Source: Mesorhizobium sp. LHD-90 (GTDB lineage Bacteria > Pseudomonadota > Alphaproteobacteria > Rhizobiales > Rhizobiaceae). From it: DNA of 64,000 bases. The first letter of the stretch is position 1. Each line of letters begins with the position of its first letter. The notes beneath the pieces are model-generated. The model saw only the letters and a program-made list of their open reading frames with translations, had not been told where the DNA came from and ran no database searches. Shown here one piece after another: positions 1 to 8,641 of the stretch. The stretch spans positions 1 through 64,000 of the forward strand of contig NZ_JAVFVV010000019.1 of the NCBI RefSeq assembly GCF_030929505.1, read 5' to 3'. A program made the position numbers and the translations under genes.

Positions 1-65
1 GGGACCAACTGATCCAACGTCACAATTTCGAGCGCGGTCTGTTCGGGGACGGGTCGCTTCAACAT
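1..65 (-). CDS. Transposase N-terminus, IS1182-like (partial, runs off left edge)
   Basis: Reading leftward from an ATG at 65, the frame is open to the window edge and encodes about 21 residues, MLKRPVPEQTALEIVTLDQL and onward. The motif EQ-x2-LE-x-VTL-x2-LVP resembles the N-terminal signature of IS1182-type transposases, which continue with a DHLLRKID-like segment outside this window. No good ribosome binding site precedes the ATG. Too little is visible to judge whether the element is intact. The family call rests on pattern memory only. Confidence 0.5.
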   Translation of the reverse strand, partial: MLKRPVPEQTALEIVTLDQLV

Positions 66-78
66 GACCCAGTGAATC

Positions 79-106
79 AAAAACCCCCGGCTAATGCCAG
101 GGGTTT
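79..106 (-). terminator. Hairpin with T-run on the minus strand
   Basis: On the minus strand a GC-rich stem (arms around 84-90 and 98-103) is followed by five T residues. It lies between rpmE and the transposase start. It could be a second rpmE terminator or a transcription barrier carried at the end of the insertion sequence. Confidence 0.55.
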
Positions 107-116
107 GTCAGCAGTC

Positions 117-141
117 TGAACCCCGCCGAAGCGGGGCTTTG
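117..141 (-). terminator. rpmE terminator hairpin
   Basis: The perfect stem GCCCCGC/GCGGGG with a TTCG tetraloop lies 23 bases after the rpmE stop codon. The T-run on the minus strand is short, so termination may rely on this hairpin together with the one at 79-106. Confidence 0.6.
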
Positions 142-163
142 AAAACCGTCGCTGTGCCGCGGC

Positions 164-385
164 TTAGATGCCGAGATTGGCGAACTTGTTCTTGAACTTG
201 GAGAGGCGGCCGCCGCGGTCGAGCAGCGTCTGCTGGCCGCCGGTCCAGGCCGGATGGGTGGTCGGATCGATGTCGAGGTTCATCGTGTCCCCTTCCTTGC
301 CCCAGGTCGAGCGGGTGAGGTATTCCGTACCATTGGTCATGACGACCTTGATGGTGTGGTAGTCGGGATGGATCTTCTCTTTCAT
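164..385 (-). CDS. rpmE: 50S ribosomal protein L31
   Basis: This 73-residue protein of the large ribosomal subunit starts [20 protein letters not shown] and ends [11 protein letters not shown], the usual pattern of bacterial L31. The ATG at 385 is chosen because homology begins there. An in-frame extension upstream to 529 is low in complexity and unlike L31. The zinc-binding CxxC of C-plus L31 proteins is absent, so this is the C-minus form. It is divergent from the ABC exporter at 558, and the 172-bp gap must hold both promoters. Two hairpins follow the stop codon. Confidence 0.96.
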   Translation of the reverse strand: MKEKIHPDYHTIKVVMTNGTEYLTRSTWGKEGDTMNLDIDPTTHPAWTGGQQTLLDRGGRLSKFKNKFANLGI

Positions 386-557
386 CGGTCTGTTCCTGGC
401 TATCGCGGGCATGCCGGCCGAGCCCTGCGGCGATGCGCGCACTGTCAAAACGAATGAAGCCGCAGCTATGGAACTGCCGCGGCCACAAAAACGGTCGGCC
501 GGCCTATACACCAGCCGGATTTGAATCACAAGGCCGCCGCGCCCTGGAAGGAAACCG

Positions 558-2345
558 ATGGAGGAAACGAAAAGGCGCTCGCTGAAGCCGCTCCGCCGCC
601 TGCTGCCCTACGTGCTGCGCTATCGGGTGCTGGCGATCGGCGCGGGCATTTCGCTGGTGGCGGCCGCCGCAACGACGCTGACCTTGCCGCTCGCGGTGCG
701 CCGGATGATCGACCACGGTTTCTCGTCCTCGGACTCCACCTTCATCGCCAATTATTTCTCGATGCTCGTCGTCCTGGCGGCGGTGCTCGCGGCGGCTTCG
801 GCGGCGCGGTACTATTTCGTCATCACGCTGGGCGAGCGCGTGGTCGCCGATTTCCGCCGCGACGTGTTTTCGCATGTCACCACGCTCTCGCCGGCCTTTT
901 TCGACACGGTGCAGTCCGGCGAGATCGTGTCGCGGCTCACCGCCGACACCACGCAGATCAAGTCGGCGGTCGGCGCCACCGCTTCGGTGGCGCTCCGCAA
1001 CATCATCCTCGGCCTCGGCGCGGTCGGCATGATGATCGTCACCAGCCCAAAGCTGTCCGGGCTGGTGATCGTTGCCATCCCGGTCATCGTGCTGCCGCTG
1101 GTCGCCTTCGGCCGCTCGGTGCGGCGCAAGTCGCGCATGGCGCAGGATACGCTGGCCGAGGCGTCGGCCTATGCCAGCGAGCAGATCGGTGCGATCCGCA
1201 CGCTGCAGGCTTTCACTAACGAGACATTGGTGACCGGGCGCTTCGCGCGGTCGGTCGAGGCAGCCTTCGAAGCAGCCCGGTCTTCCGTCTTCGCGCGCGC
1301 GCTGCTCACCTTCTTCGCCATTTTCACCATCTTCGCGTCCGTCGTCGCGGTGCTGTGGTTCGGTTCGCGCGACGTGCTTTCGGGCGAGATTTCGCCCGGC
1401 ACGCTGGGTCAGTTCCTGCTCTACTCGGTGTTCGCCGCCGGCGCGCTTGGGGCATTGTCGGAAGTGTGGGGCGAACTCAGCCAGGCCGCCGGAGCGGCCG
1501 AGCGGCTGACGGAACTGCTGGCGGAGACGCCGGCGGTCGCACGGCCGGCCGATCCGAAACCGCTGCCGAAGAAGCCGGCGGGCTCGGTCGAGTTCCGCGA
1601 CGTCTTTTTCTCCTATCCGTCGCGGCCCGACCTGCCGGCGCTGCATGGCTTGAGCTTTTCGGCCAGACCGGGAGAACGAATTGCGGTCGTCGGTCCGTCG
1701 GGTGCCGGCAAGAGCACGATCTTCTCGCTGATCCTGCGCTTCTATGATCCGCAATCCGGCACGGTTCTGGTCGACGGCGTCGATACAGCAACGGCCGATC
1801 CCGCCGAGCTGCGTGCCAGGATCGCCATCGTGCCGCAGGACGTGACCGTGTTCGCTGCGACGGCGAGCGACAATATCGGCTTCGGTCGGCCCGGGGCGTC
1901 GGTTGGAGAGATCGAGGCAGCGGCCCGCGACGCATTTGCCGACGAATTCATCCGCAAACTGCCGGATGGTTACGAGACGCAGGTCGGCGAGCGCGGGGTG
2001 ACGCTGTCGGGCGGCCAGCGGCAGCGTATCGCGATTGCCCGCGCCATATTGCGCGATGCGCCGATCCTGCTGCTTGACGAAGCCACTTCGGCGCTCGACG
2101 CGGAGAGCGAGAGCGCGGTGCAGACCGCGCTGGAACGGCTGATGCAGGGACGCACGACGATCGTCATCGCCCACCGCCTGGCGACCGTGCTCAAGGCCGA
2201 CCGCATCCTGGTCATGGATGGCGGGCGGATCGTCGAGCAAGGCACGCACGACAGTCTCGTCGCCCAGGGCGGGCTTTACGCGCGGCTGGCCGAATTGCAA
2301 TTCGCCGACGGCAAGGTGACGGGCTTCTCAAGGGCGGCGGAGTAG
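558..2345 (+). CDS. ABC exporter, fused transmembrane and ATPase domains (MsbA/MDR-like)
   Basis: This 595-residue half-transporter is expected to act as a homodimer in the inner membrane, exporting a lipid or drug-like substrate. An N-terminal six-helix type IV transmembrane domain (about residues 15-310) precedes an ATPase domain with Walker [10 protein letters not shown] near residue 379, signature LSGGQRQR near 483, Walker [13 protein letters not shown] near 503 and the H-loop IVIAHRLAT near 536. All catalytic motifs are intact. The ATG follows GGAAGGAAACCG. The substrate cannot be read from sequence. This gene often lies divergent from rpmE in rhizobia. Confidence 0.93.
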   Translation: MEETKRRSLKPLRRLLPYVLRYRVLAIGAGISLVAAAATTLTLPLAVRRMIDHGFSSSDSTFIANYFSMLVVLAAVLAAASAARYYFVITLGERVVADFRRDVFSHVTTLSPAFFDTVQSGEIVSRLTADTTQIKSAVGATASVALRNIILGLGAVGMMIVTSPKLSGLVIVAIPVIVLPLVAFGRSVRRKSRMAQDTLAEASAYASEQIGAIRTLQAFTNETLVTGRFARSVEAAFEAARSSVFARALLTFFAIFTIFASVVAVLWFGSRDVLSGEISPGTLGQFLLYSVFAAGALGALSEVWGELSQAAGAAERLTELLAETPAVARPADPKPLPKKPAGSVEFRDVFFSYPSRPDLPALHGLSFSARPGERIAVVGPSGAGKSTIFSLILRFYDPQSGTVLVDGVDTATADPAELRARIAIVPQDVTVFAATASDNIGFGRPGASVGEIEAAARDAFADEFIRKLPDGYETQVGERGVTLSGGQRQRIAIARAILRDAPILLLDEATSALDAESESAVQTALERLMQGRTTIVIAHRLATVLKADRILVMDGGRIVEQGTHDSLVAQGGLYARLAELQFADGKVTGFSRAAE

Positions 2346-2349
2346 CGGT

Positions 2350-2781
2350 TCAACCGGGACGCCAGTCGGCCAGCAGCGTCACGTGGCCGAAATGCCCCGC
2401 CTTGGCGACGTGGCGAGCGTCGGCGGTGACGAACATGCCACCACGCTGGATCGCCATGGCATGGTAGATGCTGTCTTGCGATCCCGCATAGCCTGCGGCT
2501 TTGTTGCCCGTCGTCGCGATCCGTTCCGCCAGCAAAAGATCGCTTTCGGCCGGTTCCGAGATTTCCAGCCGGGCGACGCGTAGGCGCCCGAGCAAACCCA
2601 TGATCGCTTCGAACGGGACGCCATGCCGGAGCCCGATCGACAAGGCCTCATACAAAAGCAGGCTTGGCGCGACCAACGGCAATTCCGCTTCCAAGGCATG
2701 AGAAAACAATGCCTCGGCCTGGTCGTGGTCCGGTTCGTCGAGAAACAGCTTCGCGAAAACGGACACATCGACAACGATCAT
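2350..2781 (-). CDS. vapC: PIN-domain ribonuclease toxin (VapC family)
   Basis: This 143-residue PIN-domain protein is the toxin of a type II module, expected to cleave RNA with Mg or Mn. The acidic quartet is visible as D5, E45, D103 and D121 in an otherwise typical alpha/beta sequence starting MIVVDVSVFAKLFLDEP. Its ATG overlaps the TGA of the upstream antitoxin as ATGA, which implies translational coupling. It lies convergent to the ABC exporter with 4 bases between the stop codons. The family call is secure. The RNA target is unknown. Confidence 0.88.
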   Translation of the reverse strand: MIVVDVSVFAKLFLDEPDHDQAEALFSHALEAELPLVAPSLLLYEALSIGLRHGVPFEAIMGLLGRLRVARLEISEPAESDLLLAERIATTGNKAAGYAGSQDSIYHAMAIQRGGMFVTADARHVAKAGHFGHVTLLADWRPG

Positions 2782-3050
2782 TCGTCACCATGGCGGGACG
2801 CCAGTTCCTCATCGCGCCGCGTCCGGATTTCCCGCAAGGTCTCCACCGCGCCGGGGCCTTTTAGGGGATACGGTTTGAAATCTCGAATTGCCGCCAGCGC
2901 TTCCCGCTTTTTGACGCCCCGCAAAGCTTGCTCGATCGCGTCTTCAACGAAACCCGATCGCTTGCTTTTGGGCACAGAGCGCTCGAGCCGACGCTTGACG
3001 TCGCGGGCGATTGAAAACGTCGCGCGTTCCTTCGGACCGGATGCGTTCAT
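2778..3050 (-). CDS. Antitoxin partner of the PIN toxin, ribbon-helix-helix-like
   Basis: This 90-residue antitoxin is translated just before vapC. The N-terminal region ERATFSIARDVKRRLE...SGFVEDAIEQAL resembles a ribbon-helix-helix DNA-binding fold. The basic and acidic tail (residues 55-90) would wrap the toxin. The start at 3050 is chosen over an in-frame ATG at 3098 because GGAG lies 9 bases upstream of it and because the longer form would start inside the promoter. It likely represses its own operon through the inverted repeat at 3080-3095. Confidence 0.82.
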   Translation of the reverse strand: MNASGPKERATFSIARDVKRRLERSVPKSKRSGFVEDAIEQALRGVKKREALAAIRDFKPYPLKGPGAVETLREIRTRRDEELASRHGDE

Positions 3051-3069
3051 TGCCGTATCTCCTGCGCGT

Positions 3070-3098
3070 ATCGTATCCTCATACTGTTTCGTATGCAA
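3070..3098 (-). promoter_or_regulatory. Promoter and operator of the vapBC-like module
   Basis: On the minus strand TTGCAT (3098-3093), a 17-base spacer and TACGAT (3075-3070) form a sigma-70-like promoter. The spacer and -35 region contain the inverted repeat CATAC-N6-GTATG at 3080-3095, a likely operator for antitoxin autorepression. The predicted transcript starts about 12 bases before the antitoxin ATG. Confidence 0.65.
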
Positions 3099-3116
3099 AT
3101 TTCGGTCGTACGCCTT

Positions 3117-4265
3117 TCACCCGAGCAGATTGCGTGCAGTGCGCATAAAAATGCGGGCGCCGATGGCGATCAGGTCGTCAGGAAAGTCGTAGTCCGGATT
3201 GTGCAGGGCCGGCCGGCCGACGCCGGCGCCAAGGTAGAACATCGCTGATTTCGACGAGCGCCCGAAGATACCGAAATCCTCGGAGCCGCGCATCGGCAGT
3301 TCTTCCTCGTCGTGTGAAATGCCCTCGGCGTCGAGCGCAGCGCGCAGATGCTCCACGGCTTCCGGCGCGTTGAGGCTGGCGACAAAAATCTCGTGATAGT
3401 CGATCGTGTGGCGCAGGCCTTCCTTTTCGGCGGCTTCGCGCACCAGCGTTTCGGCCGCCGCGCAGAGGCCGGCCATCCGCTCGTCGAGGCGGGTGCGCAG
3501 CGTGGCGCGGATCTCGGCATGGCCGGGCGCGATGCCGAAAACCGGCTCGCCCATCGACGCATGGGTAACGGTGACCATGGCGAAATCGTCATCGTGAAAA
3601 CTGCCGCCGCCGAGTTTCGCCAGCGCCGGCATCAGCCGGCTGACGGCGAGCATCGGCGAGATGCCGGTTTCCGGCATGGAGGAATGGGCCGTCTTGCCGT
3701 CGAGCACGATGCGCATGCCGCGCGAGGCGCAATTGACGACGCCGGGCTTCAGCCGGACATGGCCGAGCGGCGTGCCGGGCAGATTGTGCAGCGAGAAAGC
3801 GAAATCCGGCCGGATCTTTTCGTAGCGCGGATCGGCCACCACGCCTGCCGCCCCGTCGCCGGTTTCCTCCGCCGGCTGGAACATCAGCACGACGCGCCCG
3901 CGCGCCGGAGCGCGGCGGCCGAACTGGCGTGCGAGCGCGGCGAGGATGGCGGTGTGGCCGTCATGGCCGCACATATGCGACTTGCCTTGTATGGTGGAGC
4001 GGTGCGGGATTTCCGGCAATTCTGCGATGGGCAGCGCATCGAGTTCGCTGCGGAAAAGCACGGTCGGCCCCGGTTCGACGCCGTTGAAAACCACCGCGAC
4101 CCCGTGGCCGCCGAGGCCGGTGAGCACGTCGCTCGGGCCGGTGTCGGCGAGGAAATCGACCACCCGCTTTGCCGTCCGCTCCTCCTCGTTGGAGATTTCC
4201 GGATAGCGATGCAGCTCGCGCCGGAAGGCGACGAGATCGGCGATATCTCGATTGGTCAGTTCCAT
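3117..4265 (-). CDS. M20 family metallopeptidase / amidohydrolase
   Basis: This 382-residue cytoplasmic hydrolase belongs to the M20D (hippuricase / N-acyl amino acid amidohydrolase) group, which cleaves amide bonds of acylated amino acids. The metal-binding segment HMCGHDGHT (near residues 97-105), FQPAEETGDGAAG (near 130-142) and the C-terminal RGSEDFGIFG motif are all present. The usual RADMDALP segment is altered to RSELDALP. It follows the SDR gene by 39 bases on the same strand and is probably the last gene of a three-gene operon with the SDR and the FAD dehydrogenase. The exact substrate is unknown. Confidence 0.88.
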   Translation of the reverse strand: MELTNRDIADLVAFRRELHRYPEISNEEERTAKRVVDFLADTGPSDVLTGLGGHGVAVVFNGVEPGPTVLFRSELDALPIAELPEIPHRSTIQGKSHMCGHDGHTAILAALARQFGRRAPARGRVVLMFQPAEETGDGAAGVVADPRYEKIRPDFAFSLHNLPGTPLGHVRLKPGVVNCASRGMRIVLDGKTAHSSMPETGISPMLAVSRLMPALAKLGGGSFHDDDFAMVTVTHASMGEPVFGIAPGHAEIRATLRTRLDERMAGLCAAAETLVREAAEKEGLRHTIDYHEIFVASLNAPEAVEHLRAALDAEGISHDEEELPMRGSEDFGIFGRSSKSAMFYLGAGVGRPALHNPDYDFPDDLIAIGARIFMRTARNLLG

Positions 4266-4304
4266 GTGTATTCCGATCCCTGCGTTATTGGCGGCATGCT
4301 GTCC

Positions 4305-5078
4305 TCAGCGCGCCGTCCAGCCGCCGTCGATGATCAGCGTCTGGCCGGTTATCAGCGAAGCGGCGGGGGAGGCAAGGAAGGCGACCGCGCCTGAGACTTC
4401 GGCCGGCCTGCCGATCCTGTGGAGCGCGGCGATGCGCTCGATCACGTCGGCCTTGAAATCGGGGTTTCCAAGGGCTTCCGACGTACCGTCTGTTTCGATG
4501 AAAGTCGGGGCGACGGCGTTGACGGTGATGCCGTGCCTGCCCCACTCGACCGCCATGCATTTGGTCATGTGGGCGATCGCGGCCTTGGTCAGGCAATAGA
4601 TGGCCTCGCCGGGAAGTGCGATAAAGCCAGCCTGCGAACTCATGTTGACGATGGCGCCGCCCTTGCCGCGCGCCATCATCTTCTTCGCGACGCGCTGGGC
4701 GATGAAAAAGCTTGCCTTGACGTTGTAGCCGACGGTCCAGTCGAATTCTTCCTCGGAAAAATTCTCGACCGGCCCCTCGGTGCCGCCGCCGGCATTGTTG
4801 ACCAGAATATCGACGCTGCCAAAATGCTTTTCCGCCTCGTCGACCGCTGCGTAGGACTGTTTCAGGTCGAGAACGTCCATCTGCAAGGGCAGCGCCTCGC
4901 GGCCGAGCGTCCTGACGTCGGCGGCGGTGCCGCCGTCCTGGTTGCGATCACGAAGCCCGAGAGCGATGTTGGCGCCGGACTGCGCCAGCGCCAGGCAGAT
5001 CGCCCGGCCGAGGCCGCGCCCGGCGCCGGTGACCAGCGCGGTCTTTCCTGAAAGGTCGAAACTCGGCAGTTCGCTCAT
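4305..5078 (-). CDS. Short-chain dehydrogenase/reductase (SDR)
   Basis: This 257-residue classical SDR is an NAD(P)-dependent oxidoreductase of an alcohol or ketone substrate. It has the Rossmann motif TGAGRGLG at residues 17-24, NNAGGG near 92, a serine in the SSQAGF segment and the catalytic YCLTK near 160. The ATG at 5078 is preceded by AAGGAGGG with 6 bases of spacing. The longer frame to 5255 is rejected because its extra residues have no SDR character. It sits between the FAD dehydrogenase (31 bases) and the M20 hydrolase (39 bases), so co-transcription is likely. Confidence 0.92.
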   Translation of the reverse strand: MSELPSFDLSGKTALVTGAGRGLGRAICLALAQSGANIALGLRDRNQDGGTAADVRTLGREALPLQMDVLDLKQSYAAVDEAEKHFGSVDILVNNAGGGTEGPVENFSEEEFDWTVGYNVKASFFIAQRVAKKMMARGKGGAIVNMSSQAGFIALPGEAIYCLTKAAIAHMTKCMAVEWGRHGITVNAVAPTFIETDGTSEALGNPDFKADVIERIAALHRIGRPAEVSGAVAFLASPAASLITGQTLIIDGGWTAR

Positions 5079-5109
5079 CGAATTCCCTCCTTCTGTCGTC
5101 TGATGCGTA

Positions 5110-6762
5110 TCAGCGGGCGGCCGCCCGGCCGGCGTTGCGCCCCGAAAAGATGCAGCCGCCGAGGAACGTGCCCTCCAGTGCGTTGTAGCCGTGATAACCA
5201 CCGCCGCCGAAACCGGCGGCCTCACCCGCCGCGTGCAGGCCGGGGATCGGCGCACCGACGGCGTCCAGCACCTGTCCGTCGAGGTCGGTGTGGATGCCGC
5301 CCAGTGTTTTTCGGGTTAGGATGTTCAGCTTGACGGCGATTAGTGGGCCGTTGGCCGGGTCGAGGATCTTGTGCGGTTTTGCGGTGCGGATGAGCTTGTC
5401 GCCGAGATAGGCGCGGGCGCCGCGCATCGCTGTGATCTGCGCGTCCTTCGAAAACGGATTGTCGACCTCGCGGTCGCGCGCCTCGATCTGGCGTTTCAGC
5501 CGCTCCAGGTCGAGCAGAGGAGAATCGGTCAGCCGGTTCATGCCGGCGACGAGGTCGGAAAGATTTTGCGCGACCACAAAATCCTCACCCTTGTTCTTGA
5601 ATGCCTCGACTGGCGGCGGCGCGCCCGCGCCGCGCCGGCTACGCAGCACGTTGAGCCAGCTCTTCGACGTCAGGTCCGGGTTTTGTTCGGAACCGGAGAG
5701 CGCAAACTCCTTCCTGATGATCTTCTGGGTCAGCACGAACCAGGAAAAATCGTAGCCGGTCGAGAGGATGCGCTTCAGCGTCGACAGCGTGTCGAAGCCG
5801 GGCAGGCAGGGTGCCTCCAGCCGCTCGCCGAGCGCGTCGAACCACAGCGAGGACGGACCGGGCAGGATGCGGATGCCGTGGTTCGGCCAGATTGGCGCCC
5901 AGTTGCGCAGACCCTCGGTATAATGCCACATGCGGTCGGCGTTGATCACCGCCGCGCCCGCCTCCTGCGCAATGCCGATCATGCGGCCGTCGACATGCGG
6001 CGGCACGCCGGCGACCATCGAACGCGGCGGCTCGCCCAACCTGTCGCGTGGCCAGTTCTTTCGCACCAGATCGAAATCGCCGCCGATGCCGCCCGACGTG
6101 ATCAGCACTGCGTCGGCGGCAAATTCGAAATCGCCGATGACCGTGCGGCCGGATTTCTGGCCGCGCCCGACAGTTGACGGTTCCAGCAATTCGCCGGTGA
6201 CGCCGGTGACTGAGCCGTTCGTTTTCGACAGGTGCGTCGCCCGATGGCGGAAGCGGAACTGCACGCGGCCGGCGGCCTCGTGCTCACGCACGCGCCGGAT
6301 GAAAGGCTCCAGCACGCCGGGGCCAGTGCCCCAGGTCAAATGGAAACGCGGCACCGAATTGCCGTGGCCATGCGCGTGGCCACCGCCGCGCTCGGCCCAG
6401 CCGACGACCGGGAACCAGCGCATGCCTTGCGCGTAAAGCCAGGGCCGCATCTCGCCGGCTGCGAAATCGACATAGGCCTCGGCAACCTTGCGCGGCCAAA
6501 AATCCTCTGGCCGGTCGAACTGCGCCGAACCGAGCCAATCCTGCAGCGCCAGCGCGCGGCTGTCGCGGATGCGCATGCGCCGCTGCTCCGGGCTGTCGAC
6601 AAAGAACAACCCGCCGAGCGACCAGAACGCCTGGCCGCCCAACGAGTTTTCGCCCTCCTGGTCGAGGACGATGACGCGCTTGCCGGCATCCGCCAGTTCG
6701 GCAGCCGCCACCAGCCCAGCCAGCCCGGCGCCGACGACGATGGCATCGGCTTGTTCGGCCAT
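5110..6762 (-). CDS. FAD-binding dehydrogenase (fumarate reductase / ketosteroid dehydrogenase-like)
   Basis: This 550-residue flavoprotein has an N-terminal dinucleotide-binding motif, VGAGLAGLVAAAELADAGK, at about residues 11-29. The C-terminal segment with a run of glycines, GFGGGGYHGYNALEGTFLGG, matches FAD-dependent 2-oxoacid or ketosteroid-type dehydrogenases of the FAD_binding_2 family. It would oxidise or reduce a carbon-carbon double bond. It is the first gene of the minus-strand trio. Immediately upstream (6816-6958) is a GC-rich palindromic repeat, so its promoter must lie within 6763-6815 or inside the repeat. The substrate is not predictable. Confidence 0.88.
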   Translation of the reverse strand: MAEQADAIVVGAGLAGLVAAAELADAGKRVIVLDQEGENSLGGQAFWSLGGLFFVDSPEQRRMRIRDSRALALQDWLGSAQFDRPEDFWPRKVAEAYVDFAAGEMRPWLYAQGMRWFPVVGWAERGGGHAHGHGNSVPRFHLTWGTGPGVLEPFIRRVREHEAAGRVQFRFRHRATHLSKTNGSVTGVTGELLEPSTVGRGQKSGRTVIGDFEFAADAVLITSGGIGGDFDLVRKNWPRDRLGEPPRSMVAGVPPHVDGRMIGIAQEAGAAVINADRMWHYTEGLRNWAPIWPNHGIRILPGPSSLWFDALGERLEAPCLPGFDTLSTLKRILSTGYDFSWFVLTQKIIRKEFALSGSEQNPDLTSKSWLNVLRSRRGAGAPPPVEAFKNKGEDFVVAQNLSDLVAGMNRLTDSPLLDLERLKRQIEARDREVDNPFSKDAQITAMRGARAYLGDKLIRTAKPHKILDPANGPLIAVKLNILTRKTLGGIHTDLDGQVLDAVGAPIPGLHAAGEAAGFGGGGYHGYNALEGTFLGGCIFSGRNAGRAAAR

Positions 6763-6815
6763 CTTTCCTCCCGTTTATGCGGCGCATACAAAGCGCAACG
6801 GATTTAACCGCCTCG

Positions 6816-6958
6816 TACCCCCACCCCTAGCCCCTCCCCACAAGGGGGAGGGGGACTTTGCGGCCGCTATGCCGACCAAAACCGTCGATGATTGGTGCTT
6901 AGCGGAGATGCATCTGGTCCCCCTCCCCCTTGTGGGGAGGGGCTAGGGGTGGGGGGTA
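6816..6958. repeat. Palindromic repeat with 40-bp arms
   Basis: The left arm 6816-6855 and right arm 6918-6958 are inverted copies of a C-rich sequence around ACCCCTAGCCCCTCCCCACA and differ by one inserted base. The 62-base centre has no coding signal. It fills the gap between panE and the FAD dehydrogenase. Its arm composition resembles that of the element at 46465-46590. Confidence 0.85.
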
Positions 6959-6999
6959 TACTCATACGCGATAGTCCTGCTTTTCCGTGACTGTACCGG

Positions 7000-8043
7000 C
7001 TAGCGGGCCGAACGCAATTCTGCGAGCAGGTCCGGGCCGCTCCAGCGGCGGCGATTGCCGCTCTCGGCGCAATGCACCAGTTCGACCAGTTTTAGGTTGA
7101 CCGGGGCTGGGACCCCGTTCTTCTTCGCCAGCCGGACGACCTCGCCGTTCAGCCAGTCGACGTCGGTTTTTCGGCCGGCGTCGAGCGCGTCGATCATCGA
7201 CGAACGAGCGGCGGCATCGACCTCCAATACGCTGCCGGCGATCCGCAAAAATAGCCAGTCGGGAAGCCCGAGCAGCCACGGCACCAGCGCTGGCGGCAGC
7301 GCGGTCAGTTTTGCCGGGCGGATGCCGGCGGCTTTCATCGCCGCCAGCGCCTCGCGCTGCGCCATGGCAAGGCATTGCCTATAGGCGCGCTGCGACAGTT
7401 CCTCGCGCAAGGTCAGGCCCGACAGGCCGCTGACGGCGTTGTTGAGATTGAGCAGCAGCTTTCCCCATTGCACGGGCCGAAAGTCTGCGTGTTGCGTGAG
7501 CGGCAATCCGGACTTCTCGAAGGCCGGCAGGAAGGGAGCCAGCGCCGCGCTTTGCTCGACGTCGAGTGCACCCTGGGTCGCCTGCTTGAAGGCAGGGCCG
7601 GGAAGCTGCACGACATTGAACGGCACCATGCCCGCCAATACCGTCCGGCCGGGCAGCGCCTCGCGTAAAATTTCCTCGTTGCCGATGCCGTTCTGGAAGC
7701 TGACGACGATCGCCTCCGGCGGCGCATGGTCGGCCAGCACGGCAGCCGCGTCCGCCGTGTCGCCAGCCTTGACGGTGACCAGCACGAGGGCGGCGTCGCG
7801 AAGGGCCTGCGGATCGGTGCGATAGTCGACCGAACCGGGTTCCAGCCAAAAGTCGGCGCCGCGATGGTCGGCGAGCCGCAAGCCGCCTTTGGCGATCGCC
7901 TCGCCGAACCGGGCGCGGCCGATGAAGCGCACTTTTGCGCCGGCCGCGGCCAGCCTGCCGCCGACATAGCAGCCGATGCTGCCGGCGCCGAAGACGCAGA
8001 TCGGTCCCGATGAAGAGTCCGGAATGCCGCCGTCGATCGTCAT
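7000..8043 (-). CDS. panE: 2-dehydropantoate 2-reductase
   Basis: This 347-residue ketopantoate reductase family member would reduce 2-dehydropantoate with NADPH on the way to pantothenate and coenzyme A. The N-terminal FGAGSIGCYVGGRLAAAG nucleotide motif starts near residue 17, FQNGIGNEE lies near 105, and a KLLLNLNNAVSGLSG segment near 195 carries the conserved lysine and asparagine. The ATG at 8043 is preceded by GGGAAGAGCG. The frame continues upstream to 8199 without family features and would overlap the divergent DUF1304 gene. PanE paralogs with other substrates are common, so pathway assignment is less certain than family. Confidence 0.85.
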   Translation of the reverse strand: MTIDGGIPDSSSGPICVFGAGSIGCYVGGRLAAAGAKVRFIGRARFGEAIAKGGLRLADHRGADFWLEPGSVDYRTDPQALRDAALVLVTVKAGDTADAAAVLADHAPPEAIVVSFQNGIGNEEILREALPGRTVLAGMVPFNVVQLPGPAFKQATQGALDVEQSAALAPFLPAFEKSGLPLTQHADFRPVQWGKLLLNLNNAVSGLSGLTLREELSQRAYRQCLAMAQREALAAMKAAGIRPAKLTALPPALVPWLLGLPDWLFLRIAGSVLEVDAAARSSMIDALDAGRKTDVDWLNGEVVRLAKKNGVPAPVNLKLVELVHCAESGNRRRWSGPDLLAELRSAR

Positions 8044-8157
8044 CGCTCTTCCCGCAATCCTGTTCGCCCGACAGGACACCGACTCGCCGGTTGACGCAAG
8101 GCGCGGTGATGCGCTCAGCTTGGCAAGGGCGTCGACACGCCGGCGGGAGGGCAAAAA

Positions 8158-8511
8158 ATGATCGCGAATGTGCTGATCGGCGTGGTGGCGCTGCTCCACC
8201 TCTATTTCATGTATCTGGAGATGATCGCCTGGGACCAGCCGCTGGGTCGAAAAGTGTTTCGCACGACACCTGAGTTCGCGGCGGCTTCGAAGGCGCTGGC
8301 GGCCAACCAGGGTCTTTACAACGGTTTTCTCGTGGCCGGACTCGTCTGGGGGCTCTGGCTCGGCGAGGCGGGGTTTGCGATAAAAGTGTTTTTCCTTGCC
8401 TGCGTCGTCATCGCCGGCGTGTTCGGCGCGGCAACCGTGTCGCGCCGCATCCTGTACGTTCAGGCCGCGCCGGCCGCCTTGGCGCTTATCTGTCTCTACG
8501 CAGGCCTGTGA
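8158..8511 (+). CDS. DUF1304 domain-containing membrane protein
   Basis: This 117-residue protein has four predicted membrane helices and begins with a helix containing ALLHLYFMYLEMIAWD, the characteristic DUF1304 opening. A central KALAANQGLYNGFLVAGLVWG segment also fits the family. Its function is unknown. The ATG is preceded by GGGAGGGCAAAAA. It is divergent from panE with 114 bp between starts and is likely monocistronic, since the downstream genes are on the other strand. Confidence 0.85.
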   Translation: MIANVLIGVVALLHLYFMYLEMIAWDQPLGRKVFRTTPEFAAASKALAANQGLYNGFLVAGLVWGLWLGEAGFAIKVFFLACVVIAGVFGAATVSRRILYVQAAPAALALICLYAGL

Positions 8512-8641
8512 AAGCAGGCCGACCGCCGGCGGCCGCTGAATTTCAGATTGAGGCAGAGGCGTTGCGGTCGGATGGTCGTGCCGAGACGGCTTTCCGCAGT
8601 TCGTTGGCCCTCCATGCGGATGTCGTAGCCGCGCCTCGATC

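Noticed and set aside
504-2300. Long antisense reading frame (598 codons) opposite the ABC exporter
   Set aside because: Its composition is Arg/His/Gln-rich shadow sequence produced by GC-rich codons on the other strand. The exporter has all family motifs.
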